DNA of 64,000 nucleotides, taken from the NCBI GenBank assembly GCA_001899065.1, contig MKUZ01000023.1, positions 65,431-129,430 of the forward strand, given 5' to 3'. Made by a program: the position numbers and the translations under genes. This document shows, piece after piece, positions 11,111 to 19,633 of the stretch. A model generated the notes under the pieces. That model did no database searches. It had not been told where the DNA came from and saw nothing but the letters and a program-made list of their open reading frames with translations. This DNA comes from Devosia sp. 66-22 (GTDB taxonomy: Bacteria; Pseudomonadota; Alphaproteobacteria; Rhizobiales; Devosiaceae). Each line of letters opens with the position of its first letter. The stretch's first letter is position 1.

Positions 11111-12402
11111 CAGCGATTGAGCCTGATGCTGACCGAGCGTCCGTGCGCCTGAAGTCCCTCCGTCTCGGCCAGCGTGACGGCGGCGGGCGCGAGCTCGGCG
11201 AGCGATCCGGGGTCGCAGCCCAGGATCGAGGTGCGCTTCATGAAGTCGAGGACGCCCAGGCCGGACGCATAGCGCGCCGAACGGGCAGTGGGCAGAACAT
11301 GGTTCGAGCCGCCCACATAGTCGCCGATGGCTTCGGGCGTGTGGTGGCCGAGGAAGATGGCGCCGGCATTGCGGATCCGCGGCTGCAGCGCCAGCGGTTC
11401 GTCGACCATCAGCTCGACATGCTCGGACGCGATGCGGTTGGCGAGCTCGACGGCTTCGCCCATCGAGGTGACGACGATGATGGCGCCGAACGTTTCCCAG
11501 CCGTCGCGCGCGATGTCGGCGCGGGGCAGGAGCGCGAGCTGCCGGTCGACCTCGATGGCGACCGAGTCCGCGAGGGCTTCGTCGGTGGTGACGAGGATCG
11601 ATTGCGCACCGCCGCCATGCTCGGCCTGCGCCAGCAGATCGGCGGCGATCCATGAGGGGTTCGCCGATTTGTCGGCGATGACGAGAACTTCCGAGGGGCC
11701 GGCGATGCTGTCGATGCCGACGGTGCCGAACACCTGCCGCTTGGCGGCGGCGACATAGGCATTGCCCGGCCCGATGATTTTGTTGACCGGCCGGATCGTT
11801 TCGGTGCCGTAGGCCAGGGCGGCGATCGCCTGCGCGCCGCCGATCCGGTAGACCTCGGACACGCCGGCCATGCGCGCCGCGACGAGGACGGCGGGGCTCA
11901 CCTGGCCGCGCGGCGTGGGCACGGTAACGGCGATGCGACCGACACCCGCAATACGCGCGGGGATCGCGCCCATCAGCACGCTCGAGGGATAGTTGGCGGT
12001 GCCGCCGGGCACATAGATGCCGACGGCCTCCATCGGCGTCCACACGGTGCCCAGCGTGACGCCAAGCGGGTCCTGGTAGATGTGGTCGAGCGGCTTCTGC
12101 TTCTCGTGATGCGCGACGATGCGGTCATGCGCGAACTGCAGCGCGGCACGCACCTCGCCCGACACCTGCTGCTCGGCGGCGTCGATCTCGTCGGTCGAGA
12201 AGGCGAGGGTCGAGGCGGTGAGCGGAAGCTGGTCGAGCCTGTCGGTATAGGCGAGGACGGCTTCGTCGCCACGCAGCCGGACGTCGTTGAGGATCGCGGC
12301 GACGGACGCGCCGACCTCTTCGGACACTTCGCGCTTGGAACCGAGGAGCGTTTCGAACTCTTCGGCGAAGCCGGCGTGGCGGGAGTCGAGCCGGTAGACC
12401 AT
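11110..12402 (-). CDS. hisD: histidinol dehydrogenase
   Basis: A 430-residue zinc enzyme that oxidises L-histidinol to L-histidine in two NAD-dependent steps, the last stage of histidine synthesis. Visible motifs are TPMEAVGIYVPGGTANYPS, GPGNAYVAAAKRQVFG, AGPSEVLVIAD, the zinc-binding LAQAEHGGGAQSI and ASEHVELMV. The ATG at 12402 overlaps the stop of the DUF2948 gene (TGATG), and its own stop overlaps the next start in the same way. The C-terminal HGRSVSIRLNR is typical. Confidence 0.98.
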   Translation of the reverse strand: MVYRLDSRHAGFAEEFETLLGSKREVSEEVGASVAAILNDVRLRGDEAVLAYTDRLDQLPLTASTLAFSTDEIDAAEQQVSGEVRAALQFAHDRIVAHHEKQKPLDHIYQDPLGVTLGTVWTPMEAVGIYVPGGTANYPSSVLMGAIPARIAGVGRIAVTVPTPRGQVSPAVLVAARMAGVSEVYRIGGAQAIAALAYGTETIRPVNKIIGPGNAYVAAAKRQVFGTVGIDSIAGPSEVLVIADKSANPSWIAADLLAQAEHGGGAQSILVTTDEALADSVAIEVDRQLALLPRADIARDGWETFGAIIVVTSMGEAVELANRIASEHVELMVDEPLALQPRIRNAGAIFLGHHTPEAIGDYVGGSNHVLPTARSARYASGLGVLDFMKRTSILGCDPGSLAELAPAAVTLAETEGLQAHGRSVSIRLNR

Positions 12403-12821
12403 CAGGCGTGCGCCGGCGTGGCTTTGGCGGCCCAGGCGGCGCCCAGGTCCTGGAGGCGCGCTTCGAGGCATTCGACGGCGAGGCGGATGGTGCCGCCGCC
12501 GGCAAAGGCCAGCTCGACCGTTCCGGCCGGGGTGTCGGCCTCGGCGAAGCGGATGGTCAGCAGCTCGAGCACGCCATCGACGGCATTGGTGTCGATGCCG
12601 GCGACCTTGACGTCGGTGACGCGGTCGAAATGGAGGGCAGCGCGCTTGCGCTGGCGGGTCTTGCCGCCTTCTTCCCAGGCGAAGCGGTTCATCAGCAGGG
12701 CGAAGCGATGGTCGGCCTTGGCAAAGCCCATGTCGCCGACGCGGATGACGGCGTCCTGCGTGGTGGCCGAAATGACGTCGAGATCTTCGGTATCGAGCGC
12801 CAGGAGTTTGAGATCGGGCAT
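12402..12821 (-). CDS. DUF2948 family protein
   Basis: A 139-residue cytoplasmic protein starting MPDLKLLALDTEDLDVIS. The segments DAVIRVGDMGF, RFALLMNRFAWE and FDRVTDVKVAGID are the family hallmarks, followed by a beta-rich C-terminal half (LELLTIRFAE, GGGTIRLAVECLEARL). The family is almost confined to Alphaproteobacteria and is normally encoded directly before hisD, as here; its function is unknown. It is the first gene of the minus-strand block. Confidence 0.92.
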   Translation of the reverse strand: MPDLKLLALDTEDLDVISATTQDAVIRVGDMGFAKADHRFALLMNRFAWEEGGKTRQRKRAALHFDRVTDVKVAGIDTNAVDGVLELLTIRFAEADTPAGTVELAFAGGGTIRLAVECLEARLQDLGAAWAAKATPAHA

Positions 12822-13039
12822 GGTGGGGGAAATGTCCGGAGTTGAGTGCGTTGGCGCTGAAATGGGTGGCTGGGGGACGATCTACAAGCTTGAGGATTGG
12901 GGGTCTAGCGTCTTTGCGCGCTGTGCGGCCACCACGAGAAAGCGTGCCCTCCCGTGCAATGCAGGCGAGCGCACCCGCCGGGCGGCCATGCGGCTCCCGG
13001 GTTTGGGGATGCTCCTTCGCCCTGTGGGCAAGGGAGCGG

Positions 13040-13103
13040 CGAGGCGGGACCATGGGTCCAGCCGGTTAGTCCGGCGAAGTAAGGGACCCTGGGTCCCGCC
13101 TCG
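13040..13103. repeat. 64-bp imperfect inverted repeat
   Basis: The left arm starting CGAGGCGGGACC (13040) is the reverse complement of the right arm ending GGTCCCGCCTCG (13103). The arms are about 20 bp with a small mismatch, separated by about 23 bp. Each arm also has a shorter inner palindrome around GGACCxxxGGTCC. It may be a mobile palindromic element or a transcript-end structure; no flanking duplication is evident. Confidence 0.6.
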
Positions 13104-13456
13104 CGATCCAGGCGCTCGGACGGTCAGAGGGGAGAGGTGGCTGCCTTGAGTGCTGGCGCGGCGCCGCTCTGGAGGGATGGGGCGACGATCCGCCCATCCG
13201 CTCCGCGATGGACACCGATCATGGTGCCCATCTGCGCCGGACCCCGGGCCAGGGAATGCCCGCACGATCCGCTCTGTCCGCCGGGTGCGAGGCGACCCCC
13301 GCACCACCCGGCCCTGCGCCCCCGCCCGTTCGTCTCGAGTCGCTCGATGAGGACGCAGTGGGAGCGAGTATACGCCCGGTCGGAAGTACCGTGCGTAAGT
13401 TGGGCCGAAATCGGGGTGTGAGGCCTGAGATTGCTGGTGACTCCGCGAGTCAAACT

Positions 13457-13486
13457 GATGGCGTTTGATGGCGTTTGATGGCGTTT
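13457..13486. repeat. three tandem copies of a 10-bp unit
   Basis: The unit GATGGCGTTT is repeated exactly three times without interruption in non-coding DNA. With a 10-bp period the copies lie on the same helical face. It may be a slippage product or a phased protein-binding site; nothing in the context decides. Confidence 0.7.
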
Positions 13487-13645
13487 TGCACAGAGGGTGA
13501 CGCATCCGCAGGTTGTCATTCTATCCACAATGCCGTCTCACCCCCGACAGCCGGTGGCTGGGCGCAATGGTGCCCGCTGCCGGAGGATGCGAGCAGTCCA
13601 GCGGGGCGGGGACCCAGCTACGCGGTTGCGTCCAGCCTATCGATC

Positions 13646-13670
13646 GTCATCCCCGGGCTCGACCCGGGAA
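13646..13670. repeat. REP-like palindrome (GTCATCCCCGGG type)
   Basis: GTCATCCCCGGG followed by CTCGACCCGGGAA forms a GC-rich hairpin of the kind scattered through alphaproteobacterial intergenic regions. A related half (GGGGATGAC) lies at about 13782-13790, suggesting a composite element, and a cousin sits at 22849-22873. Confidence 0.6.
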
Positions 13671-13817
13671 CACGGCAAGTGTCGCACCCGGCTGGGTGGC
13701 CGGGTCTGCGCCCCGCCATGACGGACGCGGGGGTGGTGGATGGTGGGAGTTGAGTGGTGAAAGTCGGGTCACCGCTTCCGCGGGGATGACAATCGGGCCG
13801 CGGTGGTGGGGCCCGAA

Positions 13818-14582
13818 CTACCCTTCGACGATCTCGATCGTCTCAGCGGGCACCTCGGTCGATGCTGGCACCATGCGCACCGGCATCGTGCCGATAGCGT
13901 CGAGTCCGGCGGCGAGGCGGATGTGGCGTTCGGTGGGGCACACATTCAGCAGGGCGTCGAAGCCGATCCAGCCCAGGCCTTCGTCGAAGGCTTCGCCCCA
14001 GGCGTGGAACGAGGCGGCGCCGTCCTCGTCCAGCAGATAGCCGGTGACGTAGCGGGCGGGGATGTCGAGGGCGCGGGCGGCGCCGATGAAGGCGTGGGCG
14101 AGGTCGGCCGGCGCGGAGCCCGAAGCCTGTTCCTGGACGCCTGCCGACTGCGACTGGTGCATCGCGGCTCGGCCCTCATGCAGGCGGCCCATGATTTCGT
14201 GCAGCGCGGCGATGCGGCCGCCCGATGGGTCGATGCCGTCGATCAGCGCGGCGTCGGGCTTTGTCTGCCGTGTCGGGCGGCGGAACATGGCCGGCGGCGG
14301 ATCGTATTCGAGGCGGCCGAGCACGCCCGCCCGGTCGATGGTTTCAACCGTACCGCTGACCGTGACCCGCAGGGTGTCGCCCGGCTTCGTCTGGCTCACC
14401 AGGTACGCCTTGTTGCCGAAGCCGTCGCGGAACGTCGCCGCATCGGCGAAACCGGGCATCTCGATGGACCAGCGTTCCACTCGCTGCTGCGGCGTCGACA
14501 GCGCCGTGAGCAGCACATGCTCGACGGCGCGCGAAGGCGAGGCCAGCGGGCAGGTCAGGGTGTGGGTGACGGTCAGCTTCAT
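13818..14582 (-). CDS. transglutaminase-like protein lacking the catalytic cysteine
   Basis: A 254-residue protein of the bacterial transglutaminase-like family: N-terminal beta domain (MKLTVTHTLTCPL), then the papain-like core. Histidine and aspartate of the triad are present in ASFHAWGEAF and GWIGFDALLN, as is DIPARYVTGYL. The usual G-x-C-x-D-x-A-H segment instead reads GSAPADLAHAF, with proline at the cysteine position (about residue 158), so ordinary thiol catalysis is unlikely. The ATG at 14582 overlaps the alpha-E gene stop (TGATG), placing it third in the ATP-grasp/alpha-E operon. It may act as a peptide-binding partner; that is inference. Confidence 0.85.
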   Translation of the reverse strand: MKLTVTHTLTCPLASPSRAVEHVLLTALSTPQQRVERWSIEMPGFADAATFRDGFGNKAYLVSQTKPGDTLRVTVSGTVETIDRAGVLGRLEYDPPPAMFRRPTRQTKPDAALIDGIDPSGGRIAALHEIMGRLHEGRAAMHQSQSAGVQEQASGSAPADLAHAFIGAARALDIPARYVTGYLLDEDGAASFHAWGEAFDEGLGWIGFDALLNVCPTERHIRLAAGLDAIGTMPVRMVPASTEVPAETIEIVEG

Positions 14583-15526
14583 CAGTAGAAGTTGTAGCTC
14601 TCGGCGATGGCTTCGGTGATCTGGTTGTTCTTGGAGATGAACTCGGTGAGGAAATCGTGCAGACCGTAGGCGAAAATGCGGTCCATCGAATTGCCCTCGA
14701 GCATGGCCGTCACTTCGGCGGCTGCGGCGTGGCCGGCGCCCTTGCCGCCATAGATCTCCTCGAGCATGTCGAGCGTGCGGTTGATCCAGCCGATCGAGAA
14801 GATCAGCGAGCGCGGCATCTCGGGGCGGAGGATCAGGTAGTCGGCGATGTTCCACGCCTTGAAGCGGTCGTGATAGACATGGCGATAGCTACGATGCGCC
14901 GACGCCGCGCGTAGAATGAGAGTCCATTGCTGGATGTCGACATCGCCGCCGATAAGGTCGGTGCGCGGCAGCAGCACATAGTATTTCATGTCGAGGATGC
15001 GTGCCGTGTTGTCGGCGCGCTCGACGAAATTGCCGATCTGGCTGAAGGCATAGCCGTCATCGCGCAGGAACGTCGAGAGCAGGGCGCCGCGATAGCGGTG
15101 GCTGACGGTGCGCACCCAGCGCAGCAGCTCGACCAGCCGGCTGCCGGTGGTTTCGCGCGGATCGATCGAGGCGAATTCGAGCCAGGCCGAATTGAGCGAT
15201 TCCCACATGTCCGAAGTGAGCGCCGTGCGGACCGAGCGCGCATTGGTGCGCGCCGCGAGGAGGCAGGAGCGGACGGAGGAGGGATTGGTCTCGTCGAACA
15301 GCATGAACTGGCTGACATTGGCGACGTCGGCGACCTCGTGCTTGCGCTCGAAATCCTCGTCGACTTCGGCGGCCCGCAGCATCGACACGAGGTGCTCGCT
15401 GGCGCCGCCTTCGCGCTGCGATGTGAGGCTCATGCGGTAGCCGACCTCAAGCAGGCGCGCCATGTTTTCGGCGCGCTCGATATAGCGCGACAGCCAGAAC
15501 AGGTTCTGCGCGGTGCGGCCCAGCAT
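14582..15526 (-). CDS. alpha-E domain protein
   Basis: A 314-residue all-helical protein. The N-terminus MLGRTAQNLFWLSRYIERAE is the signature of the alpha-E family (formerly DUF403); FVERADNTARILDMKYY is a second conserved helix. The family was described from genome context as a partner of circularly permuted ATP-grasp ligases and transglutaminase-like peptidases in a presumed peptide-synthesis or tagging system. No enzyme activity is established. The start follows the ATP-grasp stop with no gap and the stop overlaps the transglutaminase-like start. Confidence 0.93.
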   Translation of the reverse strand: MLGRTAQNLFWLSRYIERAENMARLLEVGYRMSLTSQREGGASEHLVSMLRAAEVDEDFERKHEVADVANVSQFMLFDETNPSSVRSCLLAARTNARSVRTALTSDMWESLNSAWLEFASIDPRETTGSRLVELLRWVRTVSHRYRGALLSTFLRDDGYAFSQIGNFVERADNTARILDMKYYVLLPRTDLIGGDVDIQQWTLILRAASAHRSYRHVYHDRFKAWNIADYLILRPEMPRSLIFSIGWINRTLDMLEEIYGGKGAGHAAAAEVTAMLEGNSMDRIFAYGLHDFLTEFISKNNQITEAIAESYNFY

Positions 15527-16948
15527 CTAGTCCTCCAGCACCCAGGTGTCCTTGGTGCCGCCGCCCTGCGACGAGTTCACCACCAGCGAGCCCTCCTTGA
15601 GCGCGACGCGCGTCAGGCCGCCCGGCGTGATGCGGATCTGGTCGCCGACGAGGACATAGGGGCGCAGGTCGACATGGCGTGGCGCGATGCCGGCATCGAC
15701 ATAGGTCGGGCAGGTCGAGAGGGCGAGCGTGGGCTGGACGATGTAATTGTCGGGGCGCTCGATGATCTTGTTGCGGAAGAGCTCGTGCTGCTCCCGGGTC
15801 GAGGTCGGGCCGACAAGCATGCCGTAGCCGCCTGAGCCGTGCACTTCCTTGACCACCAGCTCGGCGATGTGCTCGAGCACATAGGCGCGCTCGTCGGGCT
15901 TGGTGCAGTTGTAGGTTGGCACGTTCGAGAGCAAGGCCTTCTCGCCCAGGTAGAACTCGATGATCTCGGGCACGTAGGTGTAGACCGCCTTGTCGTCGGC
16001 GATGCCGGTGCCGGGCGCGTTGACCAGGGTGACGTTGCCGGCGCGATAGGCATCGAACAGGCCGGGCACGCCCAGCATCGAATCCGGCTTGAAGGTGAGC
16101 GGATCGAGATAGTCGTCGTCGATGCGGCGGTAGATCACGTCCACGCGGCGCGGGCCGGTGGTGGTGCGCATATAGACCTTGCCGTTTTCGACAAACAGAT
16201 CCTGCCCCTCGCAGAGCTCGGCGCCCATCTGGTCGGCAAGGAAGCTGTGTTCGAAATAGGCGGAATTATAGATGCCGGGGGTGAGCACGGCGAGCGTGGG
16301 CGAGCCGCTGGCGCCGCGCGGCGCGACGGATTCGAGCGTGCGGCGCAGGTTCTCGGGATAGGTCTCGACCGGCGCCACCTTGGTGCGCTGGAAGAGATCG
16401 GGCGCGAGTTGCAGCATCGCCTCGCGGTCCTCGAGCATGTAGCTGACGCCCGAGGGGGTGCGCAAATTGTCCTCGAGCACATACCATTCGTCGGGCGAGA
16501 CACGGACGAGATCGACGCCGATGATGTGCGAGTAGATGCCGCGCGCCGGATCGAGCCCCATCATTTCGGGGCAGAACGCCGAATTGTTGAGGATCAGCTT
16601 TTCGGGGACGCGGCCGGCCTTGAGGATTTCCTGGCGGTGGTAGATGTCGTGGAGAAAGGCGTTGAGCGCACGCACGCGCTGCTCGATGCCCTTGCTCAGC
16701 TTGCGCCATTCGATCGCCGAGATGATGCGCGGGATGATGTCGAAGGGGATGAGCTTTTCGGTGCCTTCGTTCGACCCGTAGACCGCGAAGGTGATGCCCA
16801 GTCGCCGGAAGATGCCCTCGGCATCGGCCGCCATCAGCCCAAGGGCCTGCGGCTTCTGTTCCTTCAGCCACTGCTCGAGGACCCGATAGGGTTCGCGGAC
16901 GGAGCCATCCGCATTTGTCATTTCGTCGAAGGCGGACGGTCCCGGCAT
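15527..16948 (-). CDS. circularly permuted ATP-grasp type 2 protein
   Basis: A 473-residue ligase-like protein starting MPGPSAFDEMTNADGSVREP; a start at 16999 is possible but less likely. Conserved segments are GSNEGTEKLIPFDIIPR, YHRQEILKAGRVPE, DLVRVSPDEWYVLEDNLRTP (nucleotide and metal site), SHNxAYFEH-like YNSAYFEHSFLADQMG and VNAPGTGIADDKAVY. Near the end SSQGGGTKDTWVLED is typical. The family is predicted to make peptide bonds using ATP. First gene of a three-gene operon with alpha-E and the transglutaminase-like gene, divergent from a dehydrogenase gene about 100 bp away. Confidence 0.93.
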   Translation of the reverse strand: MPGPSAFDEMTNADGSVREPYRVLEQWLKEQKPQALGLMAADAEGIFRRLGITFAVYGSNEGTEKLIPFDIIPRIISAIEWRKLSKGIEQRVRALNAFLHDIYHRQEILKAGRVPEKLILNNSAFCPEMMGLDPARGIYSHIIGVDLVRVSPDEWYVLEDNLRTPSGVSYMLEDREAMLQLAPDLFQRTKVAPVETYPENLRRTLESVAPRGASGSPTLAVLTPGIYNSAYFEHSFLADQMGAELCEGQDLFVENGKVYMRTTTGPRRVDVIYRRIDDDYLDPLTFKPDSMLGVPGLFDAYRAGNVTLVNAPGTGIADDKAVYTYVPEIIEFYLGEKALLSNVPTYNCTKPDERAYVLEHIAELVVKEVHGSGGYGMLVGPTSTREQHELFRNKIIERPDNYIVQPTLALSTCPTYVDAGIAPRHVDLRPYVLVGDQIRITPGGLTRVALKEGSLVVNSSQGGGTKDTWVLED

Positions 16949-17052
16949 AAACTCCAGCGCTACGTAATACGGCAACCCACTGCTGCAACATTGCTGCACG
17001 TTTGCGGGCCGTTCGGCAAGCGGCTAAACAACGGGCCGGCGAGGAGTATCCA

Positions 17053-17982
17053 ATGACGATCGAGATTTTGCAGACCAACAAGCTGCTGGCGTCCTGCGAG
17101 GCGGCGCTGGCGGAACGCTACACGGTCCACCGGCTGCACGAAGCGGCCGATCCCGACGCGCTGCTCGCCGACATCGCCGGGCGGGTGCGCGGCATCGCCG
17201 GCCAGCGCGCAAGCCGCGAGCTGATCGGCAAGCTGCCAAAGCTCGAGATCATCGCCAATTTCGGCGTCGGTTATGACGGCATCGATACCGCCGCGGCGCG
17301 CGAGCGCGGCATCCGCGTCACCAACACGCCCAACGTGCTCAACGACGCCGTCGCCGAGATCACCATCGGGCTGATGATCGCGCTCGCCCGCCGCATTCCG
17401 CAGGCCGACCGCTTCGTGCGCGAGGGCAGGTGGCTCGAGGGCGGCTATCCGCTGCTGACCGAGCTCAACGGCAAGACCGTGGGCATTCTCGGGCTGGGGC
17501 GGATCGGCAAGGAGATCGCCGTTCGGGCGCAGGCCATGAAGATGCGCGTCGTCTATCACGGTCGCCGCCGGCAGCCCGACGAGCCCTATGTCTATTACGA
17601 CGCACTGACCGATATGGCGCGCGACTGCGACTGGCTGGTGCTCATCGCGCCCGGCGGCAAGGGCACCGAGAAGATCGTGTCGCGCCAGGTGCTCGCGGCG
17701 CTCGGTCCACAGGGCTGCCTCGTCAACATGGCGCGCGGTACGCTGGTCGATGAAGCCGCGCTGGTCGAGCTGCTCGCCAATGGCGGCCTCGGCGGTGCGG
17801 CGCTCGATGTGTTCGAGAAGGAGCCGCAGGTGCCTGAAGCGCTGTTCGGGCTCGACAATGTCGTGCTCTCGCCGCACCAGGGCAGCGCCACGCACCAGAC
17901 CCGCAACAAGATGGGGGCGCTGGTGGTGGCCAATCTCGACGCGCATTTCGCCGGCGAGCCTCTTCCGAGCGCGGTGGTGTGA
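17053..17982 (+). CDS. D-isomer specific 2-hydroxyacid dehydrogenase
   Basis: A 309-residue NAD(P)-dependent dehydrogenase, probably acting on glyoxylate, hydroxypyruvate or a similar 2-keto acid. The start MTIEILQTNKLL at 17053 is preceded by AGGAG. The Rossmann loop GILGLGRIGKEIA lies near residue 140. Catalytic Arg is in VNMARGTLVDE, Glu in the DVFEKEPQVPE region and His in LSPHQGSATHQT. It belongs to the GhrB-like subgroup by length and pattern; the exact substrate is open. It leads a four-gene run with overlapping ends. Confidence 0.9.
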   Translation: MTIEILQTNKLLASCEAALAERYTVHRLHEAADPDALLADIAGRVRGIAGQRASRELIGKLPKLEIIANFGVGYDGIDTAAARERGIRVTNTPNVLNDAVAEITIGLMIALARRIPQADRFVREGRWLEGGYPLLTELNGKTVGILGLGRIGKEIAVRAQAMKMRVVYHGRRRQPDEPYVYYDALTDMARDCDWLVLIAPGGKGTEKIVSRQVLAALGPQGCLVNMARGTLVDEAALVELLANGGLGGAALDVFEKEPQVPEALFGLDNVVLSPHQGSATHQTRNKMGALVVANLDAHFAGEPLPSAVV

Positions 17983-18770
17983 TGCTGATCGATCTGACAG
18001 GGAAGGTTGCGATCGTTACCGGTGCCGGCCGCGGCATCGGCCGCGAGATCGCGCGGCGGTTTGCGCGCGAGGGGGCGACGGTGGTGGCGCTCGATATCCG
18101 CAAGGCGTGGCTCGAGGACATCGCCGCCGAGTGGGACCGCAATGGCTGGCCCGGCCAGCAGCATTTGTGCGACGTCACCGAGCGCGACATGATCGAGACC
18201 GCCGTGCGCACGGTGGACGAACAGCTCGGCCGTATCGATATCCTCGTCAACAATGCCGGCATCGCCAGCGGCGCGCGCGTCGAGGACATGGACGACGCAG
18301 TATGGGGCATGAATCTCGACATCAACCTGTCGGGGGTGATGCGCATGTGCCGCGCCGTCATTCCGGTGATGAAGCGGCAGGGCGCGGGGCGCATCCTCAA
18401 CGCCGCCTCGTTCGCCGCGATCATCCCCTCGATCGGCGGCGCGGCCTACTCGGCGTCGAAGGCCGGCGTCGAGAGTCTGACGCGCGTGCTGGCTGGAGAG
18501 CTCGGACCGCACAACATCACCGTCAATGCCTATGCGCCCGGCATGATCCCCACCGAGATGAACCACTTCGCCGAACGCCCCGGGCCAGAGCAGGAGCGGC
18601 TGCTCGATACACTGACGCTGCGCCGCTGGGGCACGCCGGACGACGTGGCGAGCCTCCTCGTCTTCCTCGCCTCCGATTTCGCCGGCTACATCACCGGCAC
18701 CATGGTCGACGTTTCGGGCGGCAAATTCGCGACGCAGATGCCCTGGGTCGCGCATCGTCCGCCGACATGA
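17982..18770 (+). CDS. short-chain dehydrogenase/reductase (SDR)
   Basis: A 262-residue classical SDR starting MLIDLTGKVAIVTGAGRG. The cofactor loop GAGRGIG, the NNAG motif (ILVNNAGIASG) and the catalytic pair YSASKAG are all present, followed by the typical C-terminal GTMVDVSGGKFA. Its ATG overlaps the stop of the upstream dehydrogenase (TGATG), and its own stop overlaps the next start (ATGA). It oxidises or reduces an alcohol/ketone; the substrate is unknown, but pairing with a hydroxyacid dehydrogenase suggests a shared small-molecule route. Confidence 0.9.
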   Translation: MLIDLTGKVAIVTGAGRGIGREIARRFAREGATVVALDIRKAWLEDIAAEWDRNGWPGQQHLCDVTERDMIETAVRTVDEQLGRIDILVNNAGIASGARVEDMDDAVWGMNLDINLSGVMRMCRAVIPVMKRQGAGRILNAASFAAIIPSIGGAAYSASKAGVESLTRVLAGELGPHNITVNAYAPGMIPTEMNHFAERPGPEQERLLDTLTLRRWGTPDDVASLLVFLASDFAGYITGTMVDVSGGKFATQMPWVAHRPPT

Positions 18771-19630
18771 GCCCGATTGCCGGCGACTATCGCGAGGCGA
18801 TCCGCGCGGTGCGGCCCGACCTGGGCAACGTGCCGATGGTGCTCCACACACGCGGCTGGGACAGCAATGCGGTGGAAGCGGGCGACTCCATCTTCAAATT
18901 CCCCAAGCATCCGGACGCGCCGGCGCGGCTGCGGCGCGAGGCGAAGTTTCTTGCGCTGATCGGACCGCGCGTGCCGCTCGCGGTGCCGAGCATGAGGCTG
19001 CATGAGAGCCCGATGCTGTTCTCCGAACATCTGACGATCCCCGGCGACGTCATCGAGACGGCCGGCTACGACGCGCTGGGCCCTGTCCAGCAGCAGGCGA
19101 TGGCCGAAGCGCTCGCCGGCTTCTATGCGGCGCTGCACGCCATCCCGCTCGATGAGGCGATCGCGGCGGGCGCCGAGCCCAAGCCCGAATGGCCCGACAT
19201 CGCCACGATCCTGCCCATGCTGCATGAGCGGCTCCCCACGTCGCTCCACGCCTTCGCCGAACAGGCGTTCGCGGCGTATGTCGAGCTGCCGCGCGAGGAG
19301 ACGATCTTCGGCTATTTCGACGGCCATGGCTGGAACATGGCGTTCGACCATGAGCGCGGCGTGCTCAACGGCGTCTACGATTTCGCCGATGCCGCGATCG
19401 GTCCGCTGAGCCGCGAATTCACCTATTCGAGCCTCACCTCGACCGACCTCACCGAGCGGCTGGTCACTGCCTATGAGCGGCGCACCGGCAAGCTGATCGA
19501 CCGCCGCACCGTCGATCTGCGTACCACCGTGCAGCATTTGTCCGAGCTGGGCGAAGCGGAAGGCGAGGGAGTCAACCAATTCGCAACGACGGTCGCGCAA
19601 TGGTGTGAGCTGCGTCTGCCGGGGGTTTGA
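18767..19630 (+). CDS. aminoglycoside phosphotransferase-fold protein
   Basis: A 287-residue protein of the APH/choline-kinase fold. The N-lobe contains TRGWDSNAVEAG and FKFPKHP with a candidate ATP-binding lysine. The catalytic loop reads FGYFDGHGWNMAFD: the aspartate and asparagine of the H-x-D-x(4)-N pattern are kept, but the histidine position is tyrosine. The metal-binding motif is VYDFADAAIGP. It may phosphorylate a sugar, a choline-like alcohol or another small molecule; antibiotic resistance should not be assumed. The start overlaps the SDR stop. Confidence 0.78.
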   Translation: MSPIAGDYREAIRAVRPDLGNVPMVLHTRGWDSNAVEAGDSIFKFPKHPDAPARLRREAKFLALIGPRVPLAVPSMRLHESPMLFSEHLTIPGDVIETAGYDALGPVQQQAMAEALAGFYAALHAIPLDEAIAAGAEPKPEWPDIATILPMLHERLPTSLHAFAEQAFAAYVELPREETIFGYFDGHGWNMAFDHERGVLNGVYDFADAAIGPLSREFTYSSLTSTDLTERLVTAYERRTGKLIDRRTVDLRTTVQHLSELGEAEGEGVNQFATTVAQWCELRLPGV

Positions 19631-19633
19631 GCG

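Larger units (their letters stand above)
12822..13817. other. long intergenic region without a supportable gene
   Basis: Almost 1 kb separates the DUF2948 start from the end of the transglutaminase-like gene. Open frames here are GC-driven, Arg/Pro/Ala-rich and overlap on both strands with no recognisable protein features. It holds an inverted repeat (13040-13103), a three-copy 10-bp tandem repeat (13457-13486) and REP-like palindromic sequence (13646-13790). In relatives a proteasome-like Anbu gene can follow the ATP-grasp/alpha-E/transglutaminase operon; nothing like it is visible here. Confidence 0.6.

Noticed and set aside
12882..13505. Candidate 207-codon gene in the long intergenic region
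   Set aside because: Arg/Pro/Ser-rich, overlaps competing frames on both strands and includes the inverted repeat; no homology-like segment.
18767..19630. Aminoglycoside resistance gene
   Set aside because: The fold fits, but the catalytic loop is atypical and the gene is embedded in a metabolic operon, so resistance is not supported.
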